DNA of 37,346 bases from positions 1-37,346 of the forward strand of contig CANGSG010000003.1 of assembly GCA_947456435.1 (NCBI GenBank). The letters run 5' to 3'. The notes under the pieces were generated by a model. It made no database searches. It was not told where the DNA came from and saw only the letters and a program-made list of their open reading frames with translations. The first letter of the stretch is position 1. Each line of letters opens with the position of its first letter. Below are positions 16,569 through 26,062 of the stretch, piece by piece. Position numbers and translations under genes: made by a program. Source of the DNA: Hyphomicrobiales bacterium (lineage in GTDB: Bacteria; Pseudomonadota; Alphaproteobacteria; Rhizobiales; Beijerinckiaceae).

Positions 16569-17731
16569 TTGAAACATTCGCGGCTCCTGATCCTGGGTTT
16601 GGCGTTTATGTCCATTGGCCCTTTTGCGCAGCCAAATGTCCCTATTGTGATTTCAATAGCCACGTCAGAATAGCGCCGGTTGATGAACCGCGCTTCGTCA
16701 AGGCTTTTGAGCGCGAGCTTGATTACCAAAAACAAATCTCCGGACCGCGTGAAGTCGGCAGTATTTTCTTCGGGGGTGGCACGCCGTCACTCATGCGCGC
16801 GGAAACAATTGGCGCCGTTCTTGATGCCATTGCGCGTCGATGGTCTTTATCGGCGCAAGTTGAAATCACCATGGAAGCGAATCCGACAAGCGTTGAGGCA
16901 TCGCGTTTGCGGGCCTATCGTGACGCGGGCATCAACCGTCTATCTCTTGGCTTTCAAGCGATGAATGATCGCGATTTGAAAGCACTTGGGCGCTTGCATT
17001 CTGCCGAAGAAGCGCGTGCTGCCGTCAAAATTGCAGCTTCTATTTTTGAGCGTTATTCATTCGATCTGATTTATGCCCGCCCCGATCAAACGCCAAAAGA
17101 TTGGGCTGATGAATTGCGTGAAGCCATCGCGCTCGCTGCCGAACATCTCTCGCTCTATCAATTGACAATTGAAGAAGGAACGATGTTCGAAAGACTGGTC
17201 GCTGCCGGCAAACTTAAACCGAAGCCTGAGGAAGACCAGCGTATTCTTTTTGATATCACACAAGAGACGTGTGAGAAATTAGGGCTCCCCGCCTATGAAA
17301 TTTCAAATCATGCGCGGCCTGGTTCTGAGTGCCGTCATAATCTTCTCTATTGGCGTTACGGTGATTATGTCGGCGTCGGTCCCGGCGCCCATGCTCGATT
17401 AACGAACGCATCGGGACGCCATGCGATATCAAATGAAAAGAGTCCGGAGGCGTGGCTATCTTTAGTTGAAGATCGGGGTCATGGCATGATTGAGAATGAA
17501 ATTCTCGCACGCCTTGATGCCGCGAACGAATGTCTCTTGATGGGTCTTCGTCTCAATGAAGGCCTTGACCTCCTTCATTGCGAAGCCCTTGCAGGAAAAC
17601 ATCTTGATCAGACGTCAATTCATCATTTGATGGATGAACATCTTGTCGAAATCGTTTCTAATAATCGTCTGCGTGTTACCGATAAAGGCAAGCCGGTTTT
17701 GAATGCGATCGTTAACGTGTTGTCGCTCTAA
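16565..17731 (+). CDS. hemW: Radical SAM heme chaperone HemW
   Basis: A 388-residue radical-SAM protein formerly annotated as oxygen-independent coproporphyrinogen oxidase-like. The cluster motif is C21-x3-C25-x2-C28 within [14 protein letters not shown], followed by [10 protein letters not shown] and [10 protein letters not shown]. The extra cysteine and N-terminal helix of true HemN are absent, which favours HemW, a heme-trafficking protein for respiratory enzymes. The C-terminal HemN_C domain ([17 protein letters not shown]) is present. ATG overlaps the rdgB stop by 4 bases, with AAGG upstream. It is convergent with the LpoA-like gene. Confidence 0.95.
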   Translation: MIETFAAPDPGFGVYVHWPFCAAKCPYCDFNSHVRIAPVDEPRFVKAFERELDYQKQISGPREVGSIFFGGGTPSLMRAETIGAVLDAIARRWSLSAQVEITMEANPTSVEASRLRAYRDAGINRLSLGFQAMNDRDLKALGRLHSAEEARAAVKIAASIFERYSFDLIYARPDQTPKDWADELREAIALAAEHLSLYQLTIEEGTMFERLVAAGKLKPKPEEDQRILFDITQETCEKLGLPAYEISNHARPGSECRHNLLYWRYGDYVGVGPGAHARLTNASGRHAISNEKSPEAWLSLVEDRGHGMIENEILARLDAANECLLMGLRLNEGLDLLHCEALAGKHLDQTSIHHLMDEHLVEIVSNNRLRVTDKGKPVLNAIVNVLSL

Positions 17732-17743
17732 AACAATTACCGA

Positions 17744-19072
17744 TTAGGGAAAACTCGACGGCGCATTGTCGATTTTTACCGCGCCACCTTTACCCACTTG
17801 CATCATAACAAGACCGCGTTGATTGGTACCGTCTTGCCGGAATCGGAAGAGGCCATCAAGGCCAATTGCACCTTCAGGCGCTGCGATTGTGTCAGGTTCA
17901 AAAGCTTTATCACCCTTGTTCTTCTTCAAAGCATTGAGAAGAAATACAGCATCATAAGCGAGCGTCGCAATACGCGTGGGATCGCTGCTATAGCGCTCAC
18001 GATATTTTGCCGCAAAAGTTTCAAAGCCCGATTTATCCGGTTGTGCAAACCATCCATTTGCGAATGCGGGCGTTGAAAAAATTCGCGGATCATCCCACGC
18101 GCTTGTTCCCAAAAGTTGAATCTTCTTGGGGTCGAGTCCAGCGCCACTTAATGCTTTAGCCACCGCCGCAGCATTGTCGCCATTCTCTGGAATGAACAGC
18201 GCATCGATTTGATCTTTAACCGCGCTGATCCGTTGCGCAGCGGGGTCGATAGCGCCCGGCGTATAACGTTCAATCGCTTTGATCGTGATGCCGTTACGCG
18301 CGGCGACATCTTGCAAAGTTGCATTCACGGCTGTGCCGTAAGCCGATTCTGGAATGAGGGCAGCGATTGTCTTTTTTCCTTTCGCTGCGGCGTAACTCAA
18401 GATCCGATCAACATCGGACTGCGGTAGAAAACTTAAAAGATAAACGCCGCGTCCCGCTACGCCGATATCGGTTGAAAAGGCGATGACGGGCCGTCCGGCC
18501 GTTCTCGCGATTGATCCTGTCGCCTGAACAGATGAAGCGAGCAGCGGCCCGATTATGACGCTCGCGCCTTCGGCAATCGCTTGCTTGGTTGCCTCGCGAG
18601 CACCGTCAGGCGTGCCGCGTTCGTCTTTGACAATAAGTTCAATCGAAGCCCCCGGGAGATCCGCCATCGCAAGGTCAGCGGCATTTTTGAGTGCTTGCGC
18701 GGCTGTGCCCGTCCCGCCTGATGCCGAGAGCGGCAAGAGCAACGCAATTTTCGGTGTACCGGATAAGGGGGGTGCCGCAGCCGAAGGTGTTGCCGCCGCA
18801 CCTGGAGCGGTCGTTGATTGAGCAGTTTCACTGCCTGGCGGCGGAAGCTCGGTTCCGGAAATAGGTCCGGATTCGATAGGAGCGGCCGTGTCTGGTTCCG
18901 CAGGTCCCGGCTGACGAGTGGCTTCTTGAGAGGGGTTAACCAGACCGCCGCCCAATCGGCTTGAGGCGACACACCCGCTGAGCGCAAGGCCAAGGCCGAT
19001 CATGGCGAGAAAGCGTAGTGCCTTTGATCCGAAGTCTGATTTCAAACCAGATGACACAAATCGTGTGGTCAC
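17744..19072 (-). CDS. LpoA-like penicillin-binding protein activator lipoprotein
   Basis: A 442-residue lipoprotein with a periplasmic-binding-protein type I fold of the LpoA C-terminal family, which in enterobacteria activates PBP1a. Signal segment ALRFLAMIGLGLALSGC gives lipobox LSGC with C34. A Pro/Ala/Thr-rich linker (about 45-95) follows, then KIALLLPLSASGG and the binding-protein core with LGTSAWDD. The frame is open from 19297, but AGGGAGGG at 19077-19084 (minus strand) is placed exactly for GTG at 19072 and gives a normal signal peptide; earlier ATGs would add up to 75 residues before it. It is divergent from rsmI, as in other Rhizobiales. The N-terminal TPR part of enterobacterial LpoA is absent. 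Confidence 0.85.
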   Translation of the reverse strand: MTTRFVSSGLKSDFGSKALRFLAMIGLGLALSGCVASSRLGGGLVNPSQEATRQPGPAEPDTAAPIESGPISGTELPPPGSETAQSTTAPGAAATPSAAAPPLSGTPKIALLLPLSASGGTGTAAQALKNAADLAMADLPGASIELIVKDERGTPDGAREATKQAIAEGASVIIGPLLASSVQATGSIARTAGRPVIAFSTDIGVAGRGVYLLSFLPQSDVDRILSYAAAKGKKTIAALIPESAYGTAVNATLQDVAARNGITIKAIERYTPGAIDPAAQRISAVKDQIDALFIPENGDNAAAVAKALSGAGLDPKKIQLLGTSAWDDPRIFSTPAFANGWFAQPDKSGFETFAAKYRERYSSDPTRIATLAYDAVFLLNALKKNKGDKAFEPDTIAAPEGAIGLDGLFRFRQDGTNQRGLVMMQVGKGGAVKIDNAPSSFP

Positions 19073-19076
19073 AACG

Positions 19077-19084
19077 CCCTCCCT
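19077..19084 (-). promoter_or_regulatory. Strong ribosome binding site that decides the LpoA-like start
   Basis: AGGGAGGG on the minus strand, four bases before GTG at 19072. No comparable site precedes the upstream ATGs at 19111 or 19165. Confidence 0.6.
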
Positions 19085-19219
19085 TAGCACCACCCGTGAA
19101 AGACGCTTCATCGGGGGCTTGCCTTCATGCAAGGTAATCTCGGTTGCATCAAAACCGTGTCTCATGCAATGCCATGACAGCAACCGCCTCCCCATTCGTC
19201 TGTCGATAAAGGTTTTTTC

Positions 19220-20125
19220 GTGGCGATCCGCGAACCCGCTTCTTATACCGCCTTCGGCATGAAAGCCGAAGCCGAGCCGCTTTCCCCGGGGTTGCATATC
19301 GTGGCAACACCAATCGGCAATCTGAAAGATGTGAGTTTTCGCGCGCTCGGCACATTAGCTGCGGCGGATGCGGTTTTTGCCGAGGATACGCGGGTCTCTC
19401 GCAAATTATTAGCTCATTATGGCATCACAACGCCGTTGGTTGCCTATCACGAGCATAATGCCGCAGAAATGCGTCCTAAAATCATCGCTAGGCTGAAAGA
19501 GGGGCAGGCCCTCGCTCTGATTTCAGACGCCGGCACGCCCTTGGTCTCTGATCCTGGCTATAAACTGGTGGAAGCTGTCTTGGCTGAAGGCTTTGCCGTC
19601 GTTCCGGTACCCGGTCCCTCCGCTGTTTTGGCCGCGCTTGTCGCGGCAGGCCTTCCGACGGATCGCTTTTTCTTCGAGGGGTTCTTGCCGTCGAAATCAA
19701 CCGCGCGGCGGGAGCGGCTTTCGGAACTGTCTTCAATTCCTGCAACGCTTGTGTTTTTCGAATCACCACATCGCCTCGTCGAGATGCTTCACGATGCGCA
19801 GGACATTCTCGGTGATCGGTTGGCGGCCGTCGCGCGCGAACTCACCAAGCTTTATGAGACGATCCGGCGCGGCACGCTTTCGACACTCTTTGCTGAATAT
19901 GAATCAGCCAGCCGCCCTAAAGGTGAAATCGTCGTTCTGATTGGCGCTGCCACGGACACAACAAGCGACAATCAGAAGGGCGCCGATCTTGATGAGCGGC
20001 TTAAACTGCATTTAACGCATCTTTCTGTGAAAGATGCCGTAGCCGTGGCCGTTGAAGAAACGGGGTTACCCCGTCGGCAGGTTTATGCCCGCGCTGTTTC
20101 ACTTGCCAAAGGCGATAGTGATTGA
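19220..20125 (+). CDS. rsmI: 16S rRNA 2'-O-ribose C1402 methyltransferase RsmI
   Basis: A 301-residue tetrapyrrole-methylase-fold enzyme that methylates the ribose of C1402 in the ribosomal P site. Motifs: HIVATPIGNLKDVSFRAL, AVFAEDTRVSRKLL, ALISDAGTPLVSDPGYKLV, PVPGPSAVLAALVAAGLPTDRFFFEGFLP and REGTIR-like ELTKLYETIRRGTL. GTG at 19220 has AAAGG seven bases upstream; ATG at 19259 has no ribosome site, so GTG is chosen. Its TGA overlaps the yraN ATG (TGATG). Divergent from the LpoA-like gene. Confidence 0.96.
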   Translation: MAIREPASYTAFGMKAEAEPLSPGLHIVATPIGNLKDVSFRALGTLAAADAVFAEDTRVSRKLLAHYGITTPLVAYHEHNAAEMRPKIIARLKEGQALALISDAGTPLVSDPGYKLVEAVLAEGFAVVPVPGPSAVLAALVAAGLPTDRFFFEGFLPSKSTARRERLSELSSIPATLVFFESPHRLVEMLHDAQDILGDRLAAVARELTKLYETIRRGTLSTLFAEYESASRPKGEIVVLIGAATDTTSDNQKGADLDERLKLHLTHLSVKDAVAVAVEETGLPRRQVYARAVSLAKGDSD

Positions 20126-20499
20126 TGGATCGGGTTGAGAAACGCAAAAAGGCCTATCGGTGGGGCCATTATGCGGAATTCATCGCAGCGCTGTGGCTCA
20201 TGGCAAAAGGGTATCAGATAGTGGCCCGCCGTTACGGCGCGCGCGGTGGAGAGATCGATCTTGTTATCAGGAGAGGATCGGTTGTCGCTTTTGTCGAAGT
20301 GAAAGCGCGGCGTGATTTCGATCAGGCGCTCGAAGCCATTGACGAGATAAAAAGTCGGCGCCTCGGCAAAGCAATTGAAGACTGGCTCTGGCGGCATGAT
20401 CCCCCTGTTGAACAGAGTTTTCGGGGTGACGCGGTCATCATTGTCCCCTGGCGCTTACCTCGCCATATCGAGGATGCATTTGCTTTGCCTTTGGATTAG
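20125..20499 (+). CDS. yraN: YraN-family (UPF0102) endonuclease-like protein
   Basis: A 124-residue protein of UPF0102 with a restriction-endonuclease-like fold. The core GGEIDLVIRRGSVVAFVEVKAR holds the D...E-x-K catalytic pattern. The molecular role is unresolved. ATG at 20125 shares one base with the rsmI stop (TGATG), so it is translationally coupled. gshB follows after 33 bases. Confidence 0.92.
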   Translation: MDRVEKRKKAYRWGHYAEFIAALWLMAKGYQIVARRYGARGGEIDLVIRRGSVVAFVEVKARRDFDQALEAIDEIKSRRLGKAIEDWLWRHDPPVEQSFRGDAVIIVPWRLPRHIEDAFALPLD

Positions 20500-20532
20500 A
20501 AATGGGTGGAATTACGAAGAGGGAAAATTTGC

Positions 20533-21480
20533 GTGAAAAAATTGTCTGTAGCGGTCCAAATGGACCCGATCGAAAAAATCAATATTGCAGGCGATTCAAC
20601 TTTCGCCCTGATGCTTGAGGCGCAGGCACGCGGTCACGAAATTTTCTATTACACGCCCGACACGCTGGCGCTCCGGGACGGCGTTGTTTCAGCGCTCCTC
20701 GCCAAAGCAGAAGTGCGGGATATCAAGGGCAACCATGTCACACTTCATGCGTTCGAGCGTCGCCCGCTTTCGGGTATGAATGTTGTCTTGCTTCGGCAGG
20801 ATCCGCCTTTTGATATGGCCTATATCACAACGACACATCTCCTCGAACAGATTGGTCCACAAACCCTTGTTGTGAATGATCCGGCATCGGTTCGAAATGC
20901 GCCTGAAAAAATTATGGTGATGCAATTTGCTGATTTGATGCCACCAACTTTGATAACTCGTGACAAAGCTGAAATCGAAGCCTTTCGAAAAGAGCACGGC
21001 GAAGTCGTTATGAAGCCTCTTTATGGCAATGGCGGCGCGGCCGTTTTCAAACTTGCCGAACGTGATCCCAATTTTGGTTCACTCTATGACCTCTTCGCTG
21101 TGACATTCCGTGAGCCTTGGGTCATTCAAAAATTTCTTCCCAAAGTCGTTGAAGGCGATAAGAGAATTATTCTCGTCGATGGCGTTGCGCGTGGCGCTAT
21201 CAATCGTGTCCCGAGCGGTGACGATATTCGTTCCAATATGGTGCGGGGCGGGGCAGCGGAAGCAACCCAACTGACAAAACGCGAGCAGGAAATATGTGAT
21301 CGCATTGGCCCCACTTTGAAAAAAATGGGTCTAATTTTCGTTGGCATCGATGTGATTGATGGCCATCTCACGGAAATCAATGTGACATCACCAACAGGAC
21401 TGCGCGCTATTAAACGCGTGGGAGGACCCGATCTTGCCGCAGCGATTTGGGATGCTATCGAGTCGAAAGTGAAAGCTTGA
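20533..21480 (+). CDS. gshB: Glutathione synthetase
   Basis: A 315-residue ATP-grasp ligase joining glycine to gamma-glutamylcysteine. The N-terminal domain has [30 protein letters not shown]; the grasp part has [40 protein letters not shown] and the metal-binding end [21 protein letters not shown]. Length equals the family norm. The frame is open from a GTG at 20506, but GTG at 20533 with GAGGG upstream gives the normal N-terminus ([16 protein letters not shown]). Its TGA overlaps the glnD ATG (TGATG). Confidence 0.96.
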   Translation: MKKLSVAVQMDPIEKINIAGDSTFALMLEAQARGHEIFYYTPDTLALRDGVVSALLAKAEVRDIKGNHVTLHAFERRPLSGMNVVLLRQDPPFDMAYITTTHLLEQIGPQTLVVNDPASVRNAPEKIMVMQFADLMPPTLITRDKAEIEAFRKEHGEVVMKPLYGNGGAAVFKLAERDPNFGSLYDLFAVTFREPWVIQKFLPKVVEGDKRIILVDGVARGAINRVPSGDDIRSNMVRGGAAEATQLTKREQEICDRIGPTLKKMGLIFVGIDVIDGHLTEINVTSPTGLRAIKRVGGPDLAAAIWDAIESKVKA

Positions 21481-24215
21481 TGGCTTCAACCGTGCATTCA
21501 TCACGCGAAAAATTGAAAGAAGCTGCTACCGGGCCGGGCGACGCTCTTGCGCGCCGGAAATCGGTTGTGGCAATTCTCCAAGAAGCGCATCAGGCGGCGC
21601 GCGCTGAAGCAGAATGGATCTTAAACAACACTAAAGACGGCTTTGCCTGCGTAAATTTTCTTTCGCAAAGTATGGACTTCATCGTTTCGTCTTTGCACGA
21701 ATTGGCGACAACGATTTTCTATCCGTTGAATAATCCATCGACAGGCGAAAAGATAATAGTTGCAGCGGTTGGCGGATATGGACGAGGAACATTAGCGCCC
21801 GGTTCGGATATCGATCTCCTATTCATTCTGCCCTATAAAGCCACACCATGGTCAGAAAGCGTTGTTGAAACGATTCTTTATGCCCTTTGGGATTTGAAGC
21901 TCAAAGTTGGTCATTCGGTGCGTACGGTTGATGAATGCATCCGTGAAGCCAAATCGGATATGACAATTAGAACTGCGTTACTTGAAGCGCGCTATCTCGC
22001 CGGTGATCACGGTCTTTTTGATCGCTTTGCGGAGCGGTTTGATCAAGATATCGTATCAGGTTCTGCATCAGAATTTGTTGCCGCAAAATTGGCCGAACGC
22101 GAAGCGCGTGTTTCCCGTGCTGGCTCTTCCCGTTATCTCGTTGAGCCCAATGTAAAAGATGGCAAGGGTGGCTTGCGCGATCTCAACACTTTGTTTTGGA
22201 TTGCGAAATATGTCTATCGCATCAAAGACAGCAAAGAACTGATTGATGCCGGCCTCTTTAGTCACGAAGAATATGCACTTTTCCGTCGATGCGAAGATTT
22301 TCTATGGCGCGTTCGGTGTCATTTGCATTTCGCATCAGGTCGTGCCGAAGAAAGATTATCATTCGATATTCAACGCGTCTTAGCCGAGCGTTTGGGTTAT
22401 GTGTCACATGGCGCGTTGTCCGGTGTCGAACGCTTTATGAAGCGCTATTTTCTGATTGCCAAAGATGTTGGCGATCTGACGGCCATCGTATGTGCTTCGT
22501 TGGAAGCACGACATCAAAAGCCGGCGACCGGTTTAAATCGCTTTGTCGGGAAACTCCGTCGTCGTGGTAAGCCCGATAAAGAGTTGACTGATTTTATCGT
22601 CGAAAACGAACGGTTGACTGTGACGGATGACGAGGTGTTTCGCCGTGATCCGATCAATCTACTCCGCCTCTTTCACTTTGCGGATAAACAAAATCGCGCG
22701 ATTCATCCTCATGCAGCGCGCCTTGTGACGCAGTCACTTCACCTTGTTGATCAGACTTTGCGAACATCGAAAATCGCTAATGATCTCTTCATTGAAATTC
22801 TAACCTCGCGTAATTCCCCTGAAATCACGCTCAGGCGCATGAATGAGGCGGGGTTGCTCGGCAAATTTATTCCCGAATTCGGACGCGTTGTCGCGATGAT
22901 GCAATTTAACATGTATCATCACTATACGGTCGATGAGCATTTGTTACGATCAATTGGCGTTTTAGCTCAGATCGAATCAGGCCAACATGCCGCAGAATTG
23001 CCGGTCGCGCATGAAATCATGCCGATGATCCGTAACCGAAAAATTCTCTATGTTGCTTTGTTTCTGCACGACATTGCCAAAGGCCGCCCTGAAGATCATT
23101 CGATTGCCGGTGCCAAAGTCGCTCGTAAACTCTGTCCCCGCTTTGGATTGAATGAAGCTGAGACAGAAGCGGTATCATGGTTGATCGAGCATCATCTCGA
23201 TATGTCGAATATGGCGCAGAGCCGCGACCTCTCTGATCCCGCGACAATCGACTCGTTTGTAACCATGGTCCAAACGCTTGAGCGCCTGCGGATGCTACTC
23301 ATCCTGACGGTGTGCGACATTCGCGCCGTCGGCCCGGGTGTGGGGAATGGTTGGAAGGGGCAGTTGCTACGTACGTTGTTTTGGGAAACCGAAATTATTC
23401 TCGCTGGCGGGCACTCGGTCATTAATCGCGAACATCGTGTGCGTGCCGCGCAAGAAGAACTTCGTCGCGCGCTCCCCAATTGGACAGATGATGAACTCGA
23501 TACCTATGTCACGCGCCATAACGCAGCTTATTGGTTAAAGGTTGATCTCCCGCGTCGCGTCAAACATGCGCAGTTTCTTTACGGCGCTGCAAGGGAAATG
23601 CGCTCACTAGCGACAGAAGTCGCGACCGATAAATTTCGTGGTGTAACCGAGCTCACTGTTTCAGCGCAGGATCACCCTCGTCTTTTGGCAATTTTGACTG
23701 GCGCTTGTGCAGCCGCCGGTGCGAATATCGTTGATGCCCAAATTTTTACGACGACGGACGGGATGGCACTCGATACAATTTTTATCTCGCGCGCTTTTGA
23801 TGAGGATGAAGACGAGTTACGTCGTGCCGCACGGGTCGCGCGCGGCATCGAGCAGGCGTTAAAGGGTGAGATCAAAATTGCCGAAGCGGTGGCAGCGCGC
23901 GCGCCACAGCGGGGTGCAGCAGCCAAGACTTTTTCGGTCGTGCCAGAAGTCGTTGTCGATAACAGTCTTTCGAATCGCTTCACCGTGATCGAGATTTCAG
24001 GCCTCGACCGGCCCGGCCTTCTTTATGAACTGACGACTGCGATCGGGAAGCTTAATCTTAATATTGCCTCCGCCCATATCGTGACCTTTGGCGAAAAGGC
24101 GGTCGATGTGTTCTACGTGACTGACTTGACCGGTGGCAAAGTGGGCCATCTGACGCGGCAAGCGACCATCCGCAAAACGCTTCTTGATCTCTTCGGCGTC
24201 CGAGAAGCTGCGTGA
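21480..24215 (+). CDS. glnD: Bifunctional PII uridylyltransferase/uridylyl-removing enzyme GlnD
   Basis: A 911-residue nitrogen sensor that uridylylates PII at low glutamine and removes UMP at high glutamine. Domains in order: nucleotidyltransferase with GGYGRGTLAPGSDIDLLF (D110, D112), the GlnD middle helices, an HD domain with FLHDIAKGRPEDH (H530, D531) as hydrolase, and two C-terminal ACT domains (about 720-800 and 835-905) that bind glutamine. All key residues are present, so both activities are expected. ATG at 21480 shares a base with the gshB stop. grpE begins 105 bases downstream behind its own heat-shock promoter. Confidence 0.97.
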   Translation: MASTVHSSREKLKEAATGPGDALARRKSVVAILQEAHQAARAEAEWILNNTKDGFACVNFLSQSMDFIVSSLHELATTIFYPLNNPSTGEKIIVAAVGGYGRGTLAPGSDIDLLFILPYKATPWSESVVETILYALWDLKLKVGHSVRTVDECIREAKSDMTIRTALLEARYLAGDHGLFDRFAERFDQDIVSGSASEFVAAKLAEREARVSRAGSSRYLVEPNVKDGKGGLRDLNTLFWIAKYVYRIKDSKELIDAGLFSHEEYALFRRCEDFLWRVRCHLHFASGRAEERLSFDIQRVLAERLGYVSHGALSGVERFMKRYFLIAKDVGDLTAIVCASLEARHQKPATGLNRFVGKLRRRGKPDKELTDFIVENERLTVTDDEVFRRDPINLLRLFHFADKQNRAIHPHAARLVTQSLHLVDQTLRTSKIANDLFIEILTSRNSPEITLRRMNEAGLLGKFIPEFGRVVAMMQFNMYHHYTVDEHLLRSIGVLAQIESGQHAAELPVAHEIMPMIRNRKILYVALFLHDIAKGRPEDHSIAGAKVARKLCPRFGLNEAETEAVSWLIEHHLDMSNMAQSRDLSDPATIDSFVTMVQTLERLRMLLILTVCDIRAVGPGVGNGWKGQLLRTLFWETEIILAGGHSVINREHRVRAAQEELRRALPNWTDDELDTYVTRHNAAYWLKVDLPRRVKHAQFLYGAAREMRSLATEVATDKFRGVTELTVSAQDHPRLLAILTGACAAAGANIVDAQIFTTTDGMALDTIFISRAFDEDEDELRRAARVARGIEQALKGEIKIAEAVAARAPQRGAAAKTFSVVPEVVVDNSLSNRFTVIEISGLDRPGLLYELTTAIGKLNLNIASAHIVTFGEKAVDVFYVTDLTGGKVGHLTRQATIRKTLLDLFGVREAA

Positions 24216-24245
24216 CGTTTCCACCTTTTATTTGGTCGATGGTCT

Positions 24246-24262
24246 GGAAAACTTGATTTTCC
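24246..24262. repeat. Inverted repeat over the grpE promoter -35
   Basis: GGAAAACTTGATTTTCC: two perfect 6-base arms around CTTGA. The loop is the -35 element of the grpE heat-shock promoter. It could be an operator or part of the glnD 3' end structure. Confidence 0.4.
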
Positions 24263-24280
24263 GTCCCGGAAGACCGATAT
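24252..24280 (+). promoter_or_regulatory. RpoH (sigma-32) type promoter for grpE
   Basis: CTTG at 24252-24255, an 18-base spacer, then CCGATAT at 24274-24280. The alphaproteobacterial heat-shock consensus is CTTG-N17/18-CYTATnT, matched at all positions but one (G for T). The predicted transcript start near 24287 leaves about 34 bases before the grpE ATG. The dnaK promoter in this window has the same spacer. Confidence 0.65.
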
Positions 24281-24320
24281 CCGCCCCATATCATTTCAAC
24301 CTTTAGATTGATTGAGAGCC

Positions 24321-24914
24321 ATGAGCGAACACGACCAAGCAGCCCCCTCCGATAACCCGAATGAAGCCGGACAAAATCCGTCTGAGTCCGCAGCCGGCAA
24401 AGAGGCCGATGTTTTCGCGATTATCGACGCCTTGAATGCAGAAAATGCGCAGCTCAAGGATCGCGCCCTCCGGACGATGGCCGATATGGAAAATCTCCGG
24501 CGTCGCACGGAGAAGGAAGTTATTGATGCCCGCACCTATGCGGTGTCGTCCTTTGCGCGTGATATGCTTACGGTCGCCGACAATATGCGGCGTGGCATTG
24601 AGAGTGTTCCGCTTGATCAACGCACGAACGCAGAAGGTGCTCTGAAGACTTTGCTGGAAGGCGTTGAACTCACCGAACGCGATTTGCTTAAAAATCTAGA
24701 AAAATTTGGCATCAAGCAAATTGATCCGCATGGTCAACGCTTCGATCCTAATCTGCATCAGGCGATGTTTGAAGTCGAAGATACCTCTGTTACATCAGGC
24801 ACTGTTGTGCAAGTCGTTCAAGCGGGCTTCGTGATTGGTGAGCGTGTTTTGCGTCCGGCTCTCGTAGGCGTCTCAAAAGGCGGACCGAAGCCAGGCGTCG
24901 ATACAAACGCGTAA
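24321..24914 (+). CDS. grpE: Nucleotide exchange factor GrpE
   Basis: A 197-residue co-chaperone that releases ADP from DnaK. Residues 1-30 are an acidic, disordered start; about 35-85 form the long dimer coiled coil ([29 protein letters not shown]); the C-terminal beta domain has [25 protein letters not shown] and [19 protein letters not shown], the family signature. ATG at 24321 is preceded by GAGAG. It lies downstream of glnD, but a separate RpoH-type promoter stands in the gap. It is not linked to dnaK, which is 7 kb away on the other strand. Convergent with alkB. Confidence 0.96.
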   Translation: MSEHDQAAPSDNPNEAGQNPSESAAGKEADVFAIIDALNAENAQLKDRALRTMADMENLRRRTEKEVIDARTYAVSSFARDMLTVADNMRRGIESVPLDQRTNAEGALKTLLEGVELTERDLLKNLEKFGIKQIDPHGQRFDPNLHQAMFEVEDTSVTSGTVVQVVQAGFVIGERVLRPALVGVSKGGPKPGVDTNA

Positions 24915-24923
24915 TCAAAATAC

Positions 24924-25550
24924 TTACAAATTTGGCTTCGTTACACGTCTCATTGTGAGATTGAACCGGCCGCCTTCTTTGAGAAGGGTGGACGTATCTT
25001 TGTAAATGCGGTCGATGCCGTGAAAGTCGAGGCGTGCAGGACCGCCGAAAATTAGTCCGTCGCCGGATTGCAATTTGATGGATTGTGTGGGTCCCGCTCG
25101 CTCGCTTGTACCAATGCGGAAAAGCGCGGTGTCGCCCAAAGAGAGTGACACCACGGGCGCGTTGAAATCATCTTCATCACGATCCTGATGAAGGCCCATT
25201 TTCGCAGTCGCTGAGTAATAATTGATGAGGCAGGCTTCGGGCGGCGCATAAGCGTTGGTGAGTTGGTCCCAGATTTTGAGCAGCGACGGAAAAATTGGTG
25301 GCCACGACGCATTCGTCACGGGGTGTGTTTTTTGATAGCGATAGCCCGATTTATCAGATACCCAGCCGAGCGTACCGAGATTCAACATCTTCACCGACAT
25401 CGGATTGCCCCAACGTGGCATGGTCGATTGAAAAAGTTGGGCTTCGCTGATGGCGGTGTAAATTTCATCACGCAAGTGTTCTTGCGCAACGCGAGCAAGC
25501 AGACCTGGGAAATAAACAACTCCCGATTTGAGTTCGACGCGCGTTGTCAT
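24924..25550 (-). CDS. alkB: AlkB-family 2-oxoglutarate/Fe(II) dioxygenase (DNA alkylation repair)
   Basis: A 208-residue AlkB homologue that oxidatively removes methyl groups such as 1-methyladenine and 3-methylcytosine. Iron ligands are H121 and D123 (LHQDRDE) and H177 (FHGIDRI); R195 and R201 in GRFNLTMRR bind 2-oxoglutarate. PRWGNPMSVKMLNLG and INYYSATAKMGLHQD match bacterial AlkB. The ATG overlaps the stop of the GNAT gene by 4 bases (ATGA), so it is the last gene of gpmA-GNAT-alkB. An adaptive-response promoter is not visible. Confidence 0.94.
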   Translation of the reverse strand: MTTRVELKSGVVYFPGLLARVAQEHLRDEIYTAISEAQLFQSTMPRWGNPMSVKMLNLGTLGWVSDKSGYRYQKTHPVTNASWPPIFPSLLKIWDQLTNAYAPPEACLINYYSATAKMGLHQDRDEDDFNAPVVSLSLGDTALFRIGTSERAGPTQSIKLQSGDGLIFGGPARLDFHGIDRIYKDTSTLLKEGGRFNLTMRRVTKPNL

Positions 25551-26062
25551 TCAAACCATTTATAAAAATAAACCGTGTCGCAATAACCGCCATCCGGCCA
25601 CAGTGCGAAATTGGGAATAACGCCCGCGCGAATATAGCCCGCTCGTTCATAAAGTCGTTCTGCTGTATCGAGCGCGGTATCAAGGGTCACAAGCTTTAAC
25701 CCACGCCGCTTTACTTCTTGATCAGCCGCGGCGAGCAACGACGCGCCGATACCTTTGTTTCGATAGTTTGAGTGCACAAGCAATTTTGCAAGATCGGCGC
25801 GATGCGGTTGATTAGGCTTTTTTGCTGGCACAAGTTGGCATGTGCCTACGACACGATCATTATCGAGTGCAGCAAAAAGCACGAGTTCGTCGCGCGCAAC
25901 CGCCCCTGCCGTTGCCGTATAAAAGTCACGTGCTTCGGTCATACTGAATGGATTCATGAAGTTGACAGAAGCGCCTTTGGTGACGCAATCATGAAGAACT
26001 GTCGCGAGCTCATCAATGCGATGATGCGCTTCATCTCCCCTCAGAATGCGAATATCAATCAA
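25547..26062 (-). CDS. GNAT-family N-acetyltransferase
   Basis: A 171-residue acetyltransferase. Motif [30 protein letters not shown], carries the R-x-x-G-x-G acetyl-CoA pyrophosphate loop; a C-terminal [44 protein letters not shown] follows the common small-molecule GNAT pattern. The substrate is unknown. It begins with TTG overlapping the gpmA stop (TTGA) and ends overlapping the alkB start (ATGA), so its expression is tied to both. Confidence 0.88.
   Translation of the reverse strand: MIDIRILRGDEAHHRIDELATVLHDCVTKGASVNFMNPFSMTEARDFYTATAGAVARDELVLFAALDNDRVVGTCQLVPAKKPNQPHRADLAKLLVHSNYRNKGIGASLLAAADQEVKRRGLKLVTLDTALDTAERLYERAGYIRAGVIPNFALWPDGGYCDTVYFYKWFE

Noticed and set aside
24284-24291. 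CCCCATAT, like an E. coli sigma-32 -10 element, before grpE
   Set aside because: It lies 28 bases after CTTG, too far; CCGATAT at 24274 has the right 18-base spacing.
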